51,125 bases of DNA from Mycolicibacterium sp. (GTDB lineage Bacteria; Actinomycetota; Actinomycetes; Mycobacteriales; Mycobacteriaceae), in NCBI RefSeq assembly GCF_017853185.1, contig NZ_JAFMJZ010000006.1:1-51125 (forward strand), given 5' to 3'. The stretch's first letter is position 1. Each line of letters starts with the position of its first letter. Shown here one piece after another: positions 1 through 8,240 of this stretch. The position numbers were made by a program, and so were the translations under genes. Under the pieces are notes generated by a model. It ran no database searches, was not told the DNA's origin, and was given only the letters and a program-made list of their open reading frames with translations.

Positions 1-555
1 CAGGACGTGCTTGACCGAGGGCATCTGATCGCGGATCTTGGCGATCTTGCGCTTGTAGATCGGCGCGGTGGTCACCAGCACGTCCGCGGTGCCGATGTTC
101 ACCCGGGTCTCGATGGGCTCCGGGCCGAATGCGGAGAACAGCGGCGAGACGACGCTGCCGTTGCGCAGCGCGCCGAGCATGCTGATGTAGAGCTCGGGGA
201 CGCGCCCCATGATGACGAAGACCTTGTCGCCCTTGCCGATTCCCAATCCGCGCAGAACGTTGGTGAACTGCCGGGTGAGGCGCCCGAGCTCGGCGTAGCT
301 GACATCGTGGGCGCTCAGTTGCTCCGCCCCGGGGGCGTCGGCGATGAACCGCAGAGCGGTGCGCCCGGACTCCGCACCGTCGGCGTGGCGGTCCACCGCC
401 GCGTAGGCGATGTTGCACAGGCCGTCGCCCATTCCGGCGCACGGATCGGGTACTGATGACCAACTGAAGGCGGCGCGGGTTTGCTCATAGTCGTCGAGGT
501 TGGGAGTGACCTTCAGGTCGGCGGGTCCCTTGTGGATGATGGTGTCGTCGTCCAT
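1..555 (-). CDS. acsA: acetyl-CoA synthetase (acyl-adenylate-forming), 3' part cut by window edge
   Basis: Only the first 185 codons are inside the window; the reading frame is still open at base 1. The translation starts MDDDTIIHKG and shows the N-terminal part of an ANL-superfamily acetate/acyl-CoA ligase: a cap region followed by YAELGRLTRQFTNVLRGLGIG, then GDKVFVIMGRVPELYISMLG, then SVVSPLFSAFGPE. The AMP-binding P-loop and the C-terminal domain would lie outside. The enzyme activates acetate (or a related short acid) to acetyl-CoA through an acyl-AMP intermediate in the cytosol. The ATG is preceded by a strong GAGGAGG ribosome site. The small gene just upstream on the same strand ends 10 bases before this start, so the two are probably one operon. 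Substrate specificity cannot be judged from this part. Confidence 0.85.
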   Translation of the reverse strand, partial: MDDDTIIHKGPADLKVTPNLDDYEQTRAAFSWSSVPDPCAGMGDGLCNIAYAAVDRHADGAESGRTALRFIADAPGAEQLSAHDVSYAELGRLTRQFTNVLRGLGIGKGDKVFVIMGRVPELYISMLGALRNGSVVSPLFSAFGPEPIETRVNIGTADVLVTTAPIYKRKIAKIRDQMPSVKHVL

Positions 556-565
556 CGCCGCCTCC

Positions 566-808
566 TCAGACGTGTCGGTCGAGTTTGCCGTCGCGGCGGG
601 CGCGGGGGAAGTTCTCCATCACCCGCTCGATCAGGGTGCCGTAGGCAGCTCCGTCGTTGAGGATGTCCTCACGATCGAGATGGCGCAGGTAGGCGTCGAT
701 GCGCCGGTCCAGCGGCCAGTCCCAGTACAGCCGGTCGGTGTAGGGCGAACACAGAAACTGCCATGCGATGTCGTCGATGTCGTCGATCGCGTTGACGGCC
801 TTCCTCAT
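566..808 (-). CDS. small conserved-looking hypothetical protein upstream of acsA
   Basis: An 80-residue soluble protein beginning MRKAVNAIDDIDDIAWQF. It has no signal peptide or membrane segment and is acidic and aromatic in the middle (YTDRLYWDWPLDRRIDAYL). I do not recognise a named domain. The ATG has a G-rich ribosome site (GGGGGA, six bases away). The stop lies 10 bases before the acsA start, pointing to co-transcription and perhaps translational coupling. Codon usage is GC-rich in third positions like the neighbours, and a plus-strand frame over the same bases looks like a shadow. A role as an accessory to acetate activation is only suggested by position. Confidence 0.6.
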   Translation of the reverse strand: MRKAVNAIDDIDDIAWQFLCSPYTDRLYWDWPLDRRIDAYLRHLDREDILNDGAAYGTLIERVMENFPRARRDGKLDRHV

Positions 809-916
809 GCAATGTCCCCCTTGACGATCGCCACCCTGCGATATTCATCGCATCACACCGCTGCCGGTAAGGGGCCAAAGTCACTGAAACGGGCGCCCGG
901 TCGGCGTGACGCCTCC

Positions 917-1591
917 TCAGAGCGCGTGTACGCCCTTGTAGATCAGGGCGGCGCCGATGATGAACAGGATTGCGGCGATCAGGGTGGCGTGGTTCTGCTC
1001 CATCCAGTTCTTGAGTCTGGACAGCGGACCCTCGAGCCGGTCACCGGCGGCCTGGAAGGCCAGTACCGGTGCCGCCACCGTGGACGCCGCCAGGACGGTG
1101 AAGCCGGCGACCGCGGCCCACGACCCGACGCCGTCCAGCGGCGAGGTGCCGATTGCCATCCCGGCCGCTGCGCACATGAACAACACCTTGACGTTGGCCA
1201 CCGCCAGTACTGCCGCGGTCAGGAACGCCCGGCGCGGTTCGAGTGCCGTCATCGCCGTCAGCCACTTCGGCTGCTTGGTTGAGCGGTTGCGTTCCGACCA
1301 GCGGCGCAGAGCCCAGATGATCAATCCGACGCCGATGGCGATGCGGACGATCGGCGCCCATCGGGGTTGGTCGCCCAGTCCGTGGACGAGATGCGCCGCC
1401 CCCAGGAACGCCGCCGTCACTCCGGCGATGCCCAGCGTCCAGCCTGCCAGGAAAGCCAGGCTCGTCGGCCGCGGCCGGGGCGTGTGCAGAACCAGGATGC
1501 CCGGAATGACTGACAGCGGAGACAGCGCGATCACCAGCGCCAGTGGGATCAACTCCGCCAGATCGAAGGCCTTAGCGGCGGTGTCGGTCAC
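917..1591 (-). CDS. GAP/Sap family polytopic membrane protein
   Basis: A 224-residue integral membrane protein with about six hydrophobic segments. It opens LAELIPLALVIALSPLSVIPG, the typical start of the GAP (glycolipid-addressing) / Sap family, whose mycobacterial members are linked to surface display of glycolipids such as glycopeptidolipids and sulfolipid. The frame is open further upstream, but I place the start at a GTG (bases 1591-1589). A -10-like TACGTT lies exactly six bases before it, and the upstream extension is low-complexity (repeated EYLGP) encoded by a tandem repeat. The gene stands alone between acsA and the next minus-strand gene. Exact substrate is unknown. Confidence 0.75.
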   Translation of the reverse strand: MTDTAAKAFDLAELIPLALVIALSPLSVIPGILVLHTPRPRPTSLAFLAGWTLGIAGVTAAFLGAAHLVHGLGDQPRWAPIVRIAIGVGLIIWALRRWSERNRSTKQPKWLTAMTALEPRRAFLTAAVLAVANVKVLFMCAAAGMAIGTSPLDGVGSWAAVAGFTVLAASTVAAPVLAFQAAGDRLEGPLSRLKNWMEQNHATLIAAILFIIGAALIYKGVHAL

Positions 1592-1597
1592 TCGGGC

Positions 1598-1603
1598 AAC
1601 GTA
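1598..1603 (-). promoter_or_regulatory. -10 box of a probable leaderless promoter for the GAP protein
   Basis: Reading the minus strand, TACGTT is followed by six bases (GCCCGA) and then the GTG start. A transcript from this box would begin at the start codon, the leaderless arrangement common in mycobacteria. No experiment supports it here. Confidence 0.45.
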
Positions 1604-1628
1604 ACCCACGGAGCCGGATCGTTCAGGA

Positions 1629-1658
1629 CCCAGGTATTCAGGGCCCAGGTACTCAGGG
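1629..1658. repeat. 15-bp tandem duplication at a gene junction
   Basis: Two copies of a 15-base unit (CCCAGGTATTCAGGG) lie head to tail with one mismatch. They fall between the GAP-family gene and the stop codon of the next minus-strand gene, which lies inside the second copy. A related GTTCAGGACC precedes the first copy. Confidence 0.7.
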
Positions 1659-2000
1659 GGGAGCACGCCGCAGCACCCAGGCCGGCACCCAATGCGTGAC
1701 CGGCCGGCTGTCGGCGCCGTAGGCCACCTCATAGCTGACCAGCCCCCACCACTCGCCCTGCTCGCAGAGTCCCCAGCAGGTCAGCATCCCGGCGACCACC
1801 TTGTGCAGCTGCAGGCCGCACGGCTGGTAGCGGCCCCGGCCGTGTGGGCGTCGGGGGAACAGGGCGGCGAGATCCAGCAGCACCGGAACCGGCGGCCGCA
1901 CCGGGCGCAGCGGCGCGCGCAGGGGTTGACCGTTGTATCCGATCGACGCCAGCTCTCCCACGCATTCGATCATATGTTCGAATGCTGACGAGGCAAACAT
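1653..2000 (-). CDS. hypothetical protein divergent from clpB
   Basis: A 115-residue protein (from ATG at 2000) or 106 residues (from ATG at 1973, MIECVGEL). The C-terminal half is rich in Trp, Tyr and Cys (MLTCWGLCEQGEWWGLVSYEV, ending WVPAWVLRRAPP), the pattern of a small beta-rich domain. I do not recognise the family. A TAGAGC box on the minus strand a short way upstream of 2000 slightly favours the longer start. The gene is transcribed away from clpB. The frame runs on further upstream, but that part lies opposite clpB and is a shadow. Confidence 0.55.
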   Translation of the reverse strand: MFASSAFEHMIECVGELASIGYNGQPLRAPLRPVRPPVPVLLDLAALFPRRPHGRGRYQPCGLQLHKVVAGMLTCWGLCEQGEWWGLVSYEVAYGADSRPVTHWVPAWVLRRAPP

Positions 2001-2043
2001 GATGACGGAAGGCTCTACCCTTGCCCCGGGGGGATTCACTAAA

Positions 2044-2064
2044 CTTGAGCGGAACAGACTCAAG
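2044..2064 (+). promoter_or_regulatory. HAIR element (HspR operator) upstream of clpB
   Basis: CTTGAGC-N7-ACTCAAG matches the HAIR inverted repeat (CTTGAGT-N7-ACTCAAG) bound by the heat-shock repressor HspR, with a single mismatch in the left arm. It lies about 54 bases before the clpB start. clpB and the dnaK operon are known HspR targets in actinobacteria. Confidence 0.88.
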
Positions 2065-2076
2065 GTAATGGGTGTT
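2051..2076 (+). promoter_or_regulatory. SigH-type promoter of clpB, overlapping the HAIR operator
   Basis: GGAAC at 2051-2055 and GTT at 2074-2076 are separated by 18 bases, the spacing of the mycobacterial SigH/SigE-type promoter (GGAAC-N18-GTT). The -35 element lies in the seven-base spacer of the HAIR, so a bound HspR dimer would cover it. The expected transcript start is about 30 bases before the clpB start codon. Confidence 0.65.
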
Positions 2077-2117
2077 GTACCCCTCGACAGACTTTGAACT
2101 GAAGAAATGGAGGTGTC

Positions 2118-4664
2118 GTGGACTCGTTCAACCCGACCACGAAGACTCAGGCGGCGCTGACCGCCGCGTTGCAGGCAGCCAGTGCGGCCGGCAATCCGGA
2201 GATTCGGCCCGCCCACCTGCTGTCGGCACTGCTGCAGCAGACCGACGGCATCGCCGGACCGCTGCTGGAGGCGGTCGGCGTCAACCCCGCGACCATCCGG
2301 GCCGAGGCGCAGCGCCTCGTTGACCGGCTGCCGACCAGCAGTGGCGCGACCTCGCAGCCACAGCTGTCCCGGGAATCCCTGGCGGCGATCAACGCCGCCC
2401 AGCAACTGGCCACCGAGATGGGCGACGAGTATGTGTCCACCGAGCATCTGATGGTCGGCCTGGCCACCGGCGACTCCGACGTGGCCAAGTTACTCACCGG
2501 CGCCGGGGCCTCCCCGCAGGCGCTGCGCGAGGCGTTCACCAAGGTGCGCGGCAGCGGCCGGGTCACCAGTGCCGATCCCGAGGCCAGCTACCAGGCGCTG
2601 GAGAAGTACTCCACCGACCTCACCGCGCGGGCCCGCGAGGGCAAGCTCGATCCGGTCGTCGGCCGTGACAACGAGATCCGCCGGGTCATCCAGGTGCTGA
2701 GCCGGCGCACCAAGAACAACCCGGTGCTCATCGGTGAGCCCGGTGTCGGCAAGACCGCGATCGTGGAAGGTCTGGCCCAGCGCATCATCGACGGTGACGT
2801 GCCGGAGAGCCTGCAGGGCAAGACCGTCATCTCGCTGGACCTGGGCTCGATGGTCGCCGGTGCGAAGTACCGCGGCGAGTTCGAGGAGCGGCTCAAGGCC
2901 GTGCTCGACGAGATCAAGGAATCCGCCGGGCAGATCATCACCTTCATCGACGAGTTGCACACCATCGTCGGCGCCGGCGCGACCGGCGAAGGCGCGATGG
3001 ACGCCGGCAACATGATCAAGCCGATGTTGGCCCGCGGCGAACTGCGACTGGTCGGCGCGACCACCCTCGACGAGTACCGCAAGTATATCGAGAAGGACGC
3101 CGCCCTGGAGCGGCGCTTCCAGCAGGTGTTCGTCGGCGAACCGTCGGTGGAGGACACCGTCGGCATCCTGCGCGGTCTCAAGGACCGCTACGAGGTGCAC
3201 CACGGTGTGCGGATCACCGACTCCGCCCTGGTCGCCGCGGCCACGCTGTCCGACCGCTACATCACCAGCCGCTTCCTGCCGGACAAGGCCATCGACCTGG
3301 TCGATGAGGCCGCCTCCCGGTTGCGCATGGAGATCGACTCCCGGCCCGTCGAGGTCGATGAGGTCGAGCGCCTGGTGCGCCGGCTGGAGATCGAGGAGAT
3401 GGCGCTGGAGAAGGAGGAGGACGCCGCCTCCAAGGACCGGCTGGAGAAGCTGCGTGCCGAATTGGCCGATCTCCGCGAGAAGCTCGCCGAGCTGACCACC
3501 CGGTGGCAGAACGAGAAGAACGCCATCGACATCGTCCGTGAGATCAAGGAACAGCTCGACGTGCTGCGCGGCGAGGCCGATCGCGCCGAGCGCGACGGCG
3601 ACCTGGCCAAGGCCGCCGAGCTGCGGTATGGCCGCATCCCGGAGCTGGAGAAGAAGCTGGATGCCGCGTTGCCACAGGCCCAGTCCAGGGAGACCGTCAT
3701 GCTCAAGGAGCAGGTCGGCCCCGACGACATCGCCGACGTGGTGGCCGCGTGGACCGGCATCCCGGCCGGCCGGCTGCTGGAGGGCGAGACCGCCAAGCTG
3801 CTGCGGATGGAGGAGGAACTCGGCCAGCGCGTCATTGGACAGAAGGCGGCTGTTGCCGCTGTCTCCGATGCGGTGCGGCGTTCCCGGGCCGGGGTCGCTG
3901 ACCCCAACCGGCCGACCGGCTCGTTCCTGTTCCTCGGCCCGACCGGCGTCGGCAAGACGGAGCTGGCCAAGGCGCTGGCGGACTTCCTGTTCGACGACGA
4001 GCGGGCGATGGTCCGCATCGACATGAGCGAGTACGGCGAGAAGCATTCGGTGGCTCGGCTGGTCGGTGCCCCTCCCGGCTACATCGGCTATGACCAGGGC
4101 GGTCAGCTGACCGAGGCGGTGCGCCGCCGGCCCTACACCGTCGTGCTGTTCGACGAGGTCGAGAAGGCCCACCCGGACGTGTTCGACGTGCTGCTGCAGG
4201 TCCTCGACGAGGGCCGGCTCACCGACGGCCAGGGCCGCACGGTGGACTTCCGCAACACCATCCTGATCCTGACCTCCAACCTCGGTGCCGGCGGTGACGA
4301 GGAGCAGGTGATGGCCGCGGTGCGGGCGAAGTTCAAGCCGGAGTTCATCAACCGTCTCGATGACGTGCTGATCTTCGACGCGCTGAACCCGGAGGAACTG
4401 GTCCGGATCGTCGACATCCAGCTGGCCCAGTTGCAGAAGCGGCTGGCCCAGCGGCGCCTGGAACTGCAGGTATCGCTGCCGGCCAAGGAATGGCTGGCCG
4501 AGCGGGGATTCGATCCGCTCTACGGCGCCCGTCCGCTGCGCCGGCTGGTGCAGCAGGCCATCGGCGATCAGCTGGCCAAGATGCTGCTGGCCGGCGAGAT
4601 CCACGACGGCGACGTCGTGCCGGTCAACGTCTCGCCGGAGGGCGACACGCTGATCCTGGGCTGA
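2118..4664 (+). CDS. clpB: ATP-dependent disaggregase ClpB
   Basis: An 848-residue Hsp100 chaperone that, with DnaK/DnaJ/GrpE, extracts polypeptides from aggregates and threads them through its hexamer. Order of parts: Clp N-domain (about 1-150), AAA-1 with Walker A GEPGVGKT at 206-213, a long charged coiled-coil middle domain (about 400-530) that separates ClpB from ClpA/ClpC, AAA-2 with GPTGVGKT at 607-614, and the C-terminal D2-small domain. The length equals that of the M. tuberculosis protein. The start is a GTG with GGAGG five bases upstream and the conserved [11 protein letters not shown] beginning. Regulation is visible: a HAIR operator and a SigH-like promoter lie just upstream, and a strong terminator follows. 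Confidence 0.98.
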   Translation: MDSFNPTTKTQAALTAALQAASAAGNPEIRPAHLLSALLQQTDGIAGPLLEAVGVNPATIRAEAQRLVDRLPTSSGATSQPQLSRESLAAINAAQQLATEMGDEYVSTEHLMVGLATGDSDVAKLLTGAGASPQALREAFTKVRGSGRVTSADPEASYQALEKYSTDLTARAREGKLDPVVGRDNEIRRVIQVLSRRTKNNPVLIGEPGVGKTAIVEGLAQRIIDGDVPESLQGKTVISLDLGSMVAGAKYRGEFEERLKAVLDEIKESAGQIITFIDELHTIVGAGATGEGAMDAGNMIKPMLARGELRLVGATTLDEYRKYIEKDAALERRFQQVFVGEPSVEDTVGILRGLKDRYEVHHGVRITDSALVAAATLSDRYITSRFLPDKAIDLVDEAASRLRMEIDSRPVEVDEVERLVRRLEIEEMALEKEEDAASKDRLEKLRAELADLREKLAELTTRWQNEKNAIDIVREIKEQLDVLRGEADRAERDGDLAKAAELRYGRIPELEKKLDAALPQAQSRETVMLKEQVGPDDIADVVAAWTGIPAGRLLEGETAKLLRMEEELGQRVIGQKAAVAAVSDAVRRSRAGVADPNRPTGSFLFLGPTGVGKTELAKALADFLFDDERAMVRIDMSEYGEKHSVARLVGAPPGYIGYDQGGQLTEAVRRRPYTVVLFDEVEKAHPDVFDVLLQVLDEGRLTDGQGRTVDFRNTILILTSNLGAGGDEEQVMAAVRAKFKPEFINRLDDVLIFDALNPEELVRIVDIQLAQLQKRLAQRRLELQVSLPAKEWLAERGFDPLYGARPLRRLVQQAIGDQLAKMLLAGEIHDGDVVPVNVSPEGDTLILG

Positions 4665-4675
4665 TAGCGAGAAAG

Positions 4676-4708
4676 GCCCCCCGCGCGTACCTCGTGCGGG
4701 GGGCTTTT
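4676..4708 (+). terminator. intrinsic terminator after clpB
   Basis: GCCCCCCGC at 4676-4684 pairs perfectly with GCGGGGGGC at 4696-4704 around an 11-base loop and is followed by TTTT. It starts 11 bases after the clpB stop and would isolate clpB from ttfA. Confidence 0.9.
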
Positions 4709-4778
4709 CGCGTCTGAGTGAACCAACGGTGATCGGGTTGTGACCTGAGGGGCCTCTTGGTAAACCCCGGGAAACGGT

Positions 4779-4784
4779 TACGCT
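4779..4784 (+). promoter_or_regulatory. -10 box of a probable leaderless ttfA promoter
   Basis: TACGCT stands seven bases before the ATG of ttfA, with no ribosome site between them. Transcription would begin at the start codon. Confidence 0.5.
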
Positions 4785-4791
4785 ACGTGCA

Positions 4792-5532
4792 ATGGTCCCG
4801 TTCTGGTTCACGCTGTCCGCACTGTGCTTCGTCGGTGCGGCCGTGCTGCTGTACATCGACATCGGCCGGCGCCGCGGGCTCGGCCGCCGGCGCAAGTCGT
4901 GGGCTCGTGCGCACGGTTTCGACTACGAGCAGGAGTCCGGCGAGATCGTCGACCGCTGGAAGCGTGGCGTGATGTCGACGGTCGGCGATGTGACCGCCCG
5001 CAATGTGGTGCTCGGCCAGATCCGCGGCGAAGCGCTCTACGTCTTCGATCTCGAGGACGTTGCGACGGTGATCGCACTGCACCGCAAGGTCGGCACGAAC
5101 GTAGTGATGGACCTGCGACTCAAGGGCGCCAAGGAGCCGCGCGAGACCGATGTCTGGCTACTCGGAGCCATCGGGCCGCGGATGCTGTACTCCAACAATC
5201 TCGATGCGGCGCGGCGCGCCTGTGACCGTCGGATGGTCACCTTCGCCCACACCGCGCCGGACTGCGCCGAAGTGATGTGGAACGAGCAGAATTGGACGCT
5301 GCTCGCGATGCCGATCTCGTCCACCCGAGCTCAGTGGGACGAGGGCATGCGCACCGTGCGGCAGTTCAACGACCTGCTTCGGGTGCTGCCGCCTATTCCG
5401 GCGCAGGCCGCGGCCGCACAGTCCGCCGCCCGCCGCGCCTCCGCGCTCCCTCCCGGCCACAACGAGGCGCCGCCCACGCTGCGCCCGCAACCGCCGCGCA
5501 CCGGCACGCAGGCCCCCAACTACCAGCACTGA
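4792..5532 (+). CDS. ttfA: TtfA, trehalose monomycolate transport factor
   Basis: A 246-residue protein that matches Rv0383c (TtfA). TtfA is an essential partner of the flippase MmpL3 in moving trehalose monomycolate across the inner membrane. One transmembrane helix at about residues 3-22 is followed by a basic stop-transfer (RRRGLGRRRK). Next comes a cytosolic domain of about 170 residues and a Pro/Ala-rich low-complexity tail (from about 200). It appears a little shorter than the M. tuberculosis protein, mainly in the tail. It follows clpB, as in other mycobacteria, but behind a terminator and its own promoter. Assignment rests on recognising the sequence and on synteny. Confidence 0.88.
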   Translation: MVPFWFTLSALCFVGAAVLLYIDIGRRRGLGRRRKSWARAHGFDYEQESGEIVDRWKRGVMSTVGDVTARNVVLGQIRGEALYVFDLEDVATVIALHRKVGTNVVMDLRLKGAKEPRETDVWLLGAIGPRMLYSNNLDAARRACDRRMVTFAHTAPDCAEVMWNEQNWTLLAMPISSTRAQWDEGMRTVRQFNDLLRVLPPIPAQAAAAQSAARRASALPPGHNEAPPTLRPQPPRTGTQAPNYQH

Positions 5533-5541
5533 GCCCGCCGA

Positions 5542-5547
5542 TAGGGT
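5542..5547 (+). promoter_or_regulatory. -10 box of a probable leaderless promoter for the SDR-pyrE operon
   Basis: TAGGGT is followed by six bases and the GTG start at 5554, in the 21-base gap after ttfA. A transcript from here would cover the SDR, pyrE, the next hypothetical gene and the SpoU methyltransferase. Confidence 0.45.
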
Positions 5548-5553
5548 TGCGGG

Positions 5554-6330
5554 GTGCCGCGCCCTGTCGCCCTCATCACCGGTCCCACCTCGGGTCTCGG
5601 GGAGGGCTATGCCCGCCGGTTCGCCCGTGACGGCCACGATCTGGTGCTGGTGGCCCGCGATGTCGCACGGCTGGAGGCCCTGGCTGCCGATCTCATCGCA
5701 GCGCACGGCATCGACGTCGAGGTGCTGCCAGCCGACCTTTCCCTCGCCGCCGACCGCGACCGGGTCTCCGCCCGGCTGAAGGTCGGTGTGCGGGTGCTCG
5801 TCAACAACGCCGGCTTCGGCACCTCGGGGGAGTTCTGGGAGGCCGAACCCGTTGCGCTGCATCGGCAACTCGACGTCAACGTCACCGCGGTGATGGATCT
5901 GACCCGTGCCGCACTGCCGCCGATGCTCGCCGCCGGTCGGGGAACGGTGATCAACATCGCCAGCGTCGCGGGCCTGTTGCCTGGCCGGGGGTCGACCTAC
6001 GCCGCATCGAAGGCCTGGGTGGTCTTCTTCTCCGAGGGCCTGGCCAACGGACTGGCCGGCACCGGTGTGGGTGTGCATGCGGTCTGTCCGGGATTCGTGC
6101 GCACCGAGTTTCATCAGCGGGCCGAGATCGACATGACGTCGTTGCCCGGTCCGTTGTGGCTCAATGTCGACGATGTGGTCGACGAAAGCCTGGCCGATGT
6201 GGCCAAGGGGAAGGTCGTGAGCATTCCCGGCCTCCAGTACAAGGCGCTGACCACAGCCGGGCGGATCATTCCGCGTGGCCTGGTTCGCGCATTCACCAAA
6301 ACGATGGGACGGGGCCGTGGCCGCACCTGA
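5554..6330 (+). CDS. short-chain dehydrogenase/reductase (SDR)
   Basis: A 258-residue classical-type SDR. The NAD(P)-binding motif TGPTSGLGEG is at residues 9-18, NNAG is in the middle, and the catalytic triad residues are Ser137, Tyr149 and Lys153 (YAASK), spaced as expected. It resembles the DltE/YqjQ-like group of reductases acting on unknown lipid or ketone substrates. The start is a GTG behind a -10-like box. The stop overlaps the pyrE start by 14 bases, so it is the first gene of a coupled operon. I recall no equivalent between ttfA and pyrE in M. tuberculosis. Substrate unknown. Confidence 0.85.
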   Translation: MPRPVALITGPTSGLGEGYARRFARDGHDLVLVARDVARLEALAADLIAAHGIDVEVLPADLSLAADRDRVSARLKVGVRVLVNNAGFGTSGEFWEAEPVALHRQLDVNVTAVMDLTRAALPPMLAAGRGTVINIASVAGLLPGRGSTYAASKAWVVFFSEGLANGLAGTGVGVHAVCPGFVRTEFHQRAEIDMTSLPGPLWLNVDDVVDESLADVAKGKVVSIPGLQYKALTTAGRIIPRGLVRAFTKTMGRGRGRT

Positions 6331-6871
6331 ACTCAATGCCGGGGAACTCAACGAACTGGCCGGTCTGGTCCGGCAGTTGTCGGTGGTGCACGGCAGGGTG
6401 ACCCTGTCGTCCGGCAAGGAGGCCGATTATTACGTCGATCTGCGCCGGGCGACCCTGCATCACCGGGCCGCTCCGCTGATCGGCCGGCTGATGCGGGAGT
6501 TGACCGCCGACTGGGACTTCGCCTCCGTGGGAGGTCTGACCATGGGGGCCGATCCGGTGGCGTGCGCGGTCATGCACGCCCCGGGGCGTCCCATTGACGC
6601 GTTCGTGGTCCGCAAGGCGACCAAAACCCATGGCATGCAACGCCTTATCGAAGGCGCCGACGTGGCCGGCGCCCGGGTCCTCGTCGTCGAGGACACCAGC
6701 ACCACCGGAGGATCAGCGCTGACGGCGGTGCGCGCCGTGCGCGAGGCCGGTGCGACCGTGGTGGGTGTGGCGACCGTCGTCGACCGGGCCACCGGCGCCG
6801 CGGAGACGATCGAGGCCGAAGGGGTGCCCTACCGAAGCATCCTCGGGCTGGCTGACCTCGGCCTGGTGTGA
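6317..6871 (+). CDS. pyrE: orotate phosphoribosyltransferase
   Basis: A 184-residue type I phosphoribosyltransferase that joins orotate to PRPP to give OMP in UMP synthesis. The PRPP-binding loop VLVVEDTSTTGGS is at residues 121-133, and the orotate/PRPP contact region YYVDLRRATLHH is near the N-terminus. The GTG start at 6317 overlaps the preceding SDR stop and gives a length near the M. tuberculosis enzyme (Rv0382c). A longer open frame exists upstream but is embedded in the SDR gene. The stop overlaps the next GTG by four bases (GTGTGA). Confidence 0.93.
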   Translation: MAAPELNAGELNELAGLVRQLSVVHGRVTLSSGKEADYYVDLRRATLHHRAAPLIGRLMRELTADWDFASVGGLTMGADPVACAVMHAPGRPIDAFVVRKATKTHGMQRLIEGADVAGARVLVVEDTSTTGGSALTAVRAVREAGATVVGVATVVDRATGAAETIEAEGVPYRSILGLADLGLV

Positions 6872-7575
6872 ACGAACGCGAGGACGACCCCGAGGACCGT
6901 AGTCAGGATCGGGATCAAGAGTGGGATGACGTCGTCGACGTGATCTGCGTGGGTTCCACCCCGGGCGTCCTGGCTTATCTGAGCGCTTGTGAGGCAAGCG
7001 ATCTCGACGTTCTGCACGTCGCGGCACCGGCCGCTTTCGATCATGAGACCGGCGCATACCTCGCGGCGATGACCGAGGACCTCGACGCCTGTCCGGATCA
7101 ATCCGAGCCGGCGCTCACCAAGGCGGCACCGGCCCCACTGCGCCGTGATGGGCGGGGGCGTCCGGACACGCTCGATCCGTTCTTCGGCGAGCAGTTGCGG
7201 ACGTGGTCGGCCCGTTGTCTGGCTTCACCGTTCGCGGTGCTGCTCACCGAGGTGTCCGGTGTGTTCACCCGGATGCGGACTGATGACGGCGAGACGATCT
7301 GCGCGGTGGCGATCCCGGAGAAACCGACCCCCGAAGACTGGGAGAATGGTTCTACGGCAGAGACTTTCGCGGGATTCGTCTACGAGTACGGCCGGTTGGC
7401 AGGAGCAGTCCTTGACGACGGCTCCGGGCCGCGAACGGTGCGCGCCGAAGCCGGATTGGCGCTGCCGATCGGGCCGGCCGGCGAGTGGCCGGACGCGCGA
7501 TCGCTGGCCATGGTGAGCCGGCCGGCCGGACGGTTCGCCCGCCTCGAGGTGCTGGAATCGGTCACCGATGAGTGA
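6868..7575 (+). CDS. conserved hypothetical protein (Rv0381c type)
   Basis: A 235-residue soluble acidic protein between pyrE and an RNA methyltransferase, the position of Rv0381c in M. tuberculosis. The N-terminus is highly charged. Residues 24-36 (DVICVGSTPGVLA) look like the first strand and glycine turn of a Rossmann fold, as in FAD-dependent enzymes, but no complete nucleotide motif follows. The function is unknown. The GTG start overlaps the pyrE stop by four bases, and the end overlaps the next gene by eight bases, so it is translated as part of the operon. Confidence 0.75.
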   Translation: MNEREDDPEDRSQDRDQEWDDVVDVICVGSTPGVLAYLSACEASDLDVLHVAAPAAFDHETGAYLAAMTEDLDACPDQSEPALTKAAPAPLRRDGRGRPDTLDPFFGEQLRTWSARCLASPFAVLLTEVSGVFTRMRTDDGETICAVAIPEKPTPEDWENGSTAETFAGFVYEYGRLAGAVLDDGSGPRTVRAEAGLALPIGPAGEWPDARSLAMVSRPAGRFARLEVLESVTDE

Positions 7576-8224
7576 ACCCGGCCCCACTGAGTGGTCCACC
7601 GGTGCGCCGGGCGTCGGACCGTGGCGCGACACCCATGCGACGCCGCCTCCCGATGACCCGCGTTACGACCCGGATCTGTTGGAGCACGGCGACACTCGCA
7701 ATGTCGTCGACGCCTACCGGTACTGGACCCGTGCCGCGATCGTCGCCGACATCGACACCCGCCGCCATCCGTTGCACGTGGCGATCGAGAACTTCGGTAA
7801 CGACGCCAACATCGGTGCGGTGGTGCGCACCGCCAACGCATTCGCCGTCGACACCGTGCACATCGTCGGACGGCGCCGTTGGAACCGCCGCGGAGCCATG
7901 GTGACCGACCGATATCAGCACCTTGCTCACCATGACAGCACCGGCGAACTGCTGGAGTTCGCGGCCGGATCCGGATTGACCGTCGTCGCCGTCGACAACG
8001 TCCCGGGGGCGGTCCCGATCGAGCAGACCGAGCTGCCGCGGGAGTGCCTTCTGGTGTTCGGTCAGGAGGGTCCGGGAATCTCCGCCGACGCCTCCGACGG
8101 TGCGGCGCTTACCGTGTCGATCGCCCAGTTCGGGTCGACCCGCAGCATCAACGCCGCGGTGGCCGCCGGGATCGCCATGCACACCTGGATCCGGCAGTGG
8201 GCAGACCTCGCGCAGGCCTGGTAA
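7568..8224 (+). CDS. SpoU/TrmH family RNA 2'-O-methyltransferase
   Basis: A 218-residue SPOUT-class enzyme that transfers methyl from S-adenosylmethionine to a ribose 2'-OH in tRNA or rRNA. The three family motifs are visible: NFGNDANIGAVVRTANAF (motif 1), LLVFGQEGPGIS near residue 161 (motif 2) and SIAQFGSTRSINAAVA from 184 (motif 3), which together form the trefoil knot. It corresponds to Rv0380c. The ATG overlaps the previous stop by eight bases. The target RNA is not known from sequence. Confidence 0.9.
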   Translation: MSEPGPTEWSTGAPGVGPWRDTHATPPPDDPRYDPDLLEHGDTRNVVDAYRYWTRAAIVADIDTRRHPLHVAIENFGNDANIGAVVRTANAFAVDTVHIVGRRRWNRRGAMVTDRYQHLAHHDSTGELLEFAAGSGLTVVAVDNVPGAVPIEQTELPRECLLVFGQEGPGISADASDGAALTVSIAQFGSTRSINAAVAAGIAMHTWIRQWADLAQAW

Positions 8225-8240
8225 GGCAAAATCAAGGGTC

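Noticed and set aside
2490..4895. A minus-strand open frame of about 800 codons opposite clpB
   Set aside because: Its composition (Gln, His, Gly, Asp-rich, no domain) is that of the complement of a GC-rich coding strand; clpB on the other strand is certain.
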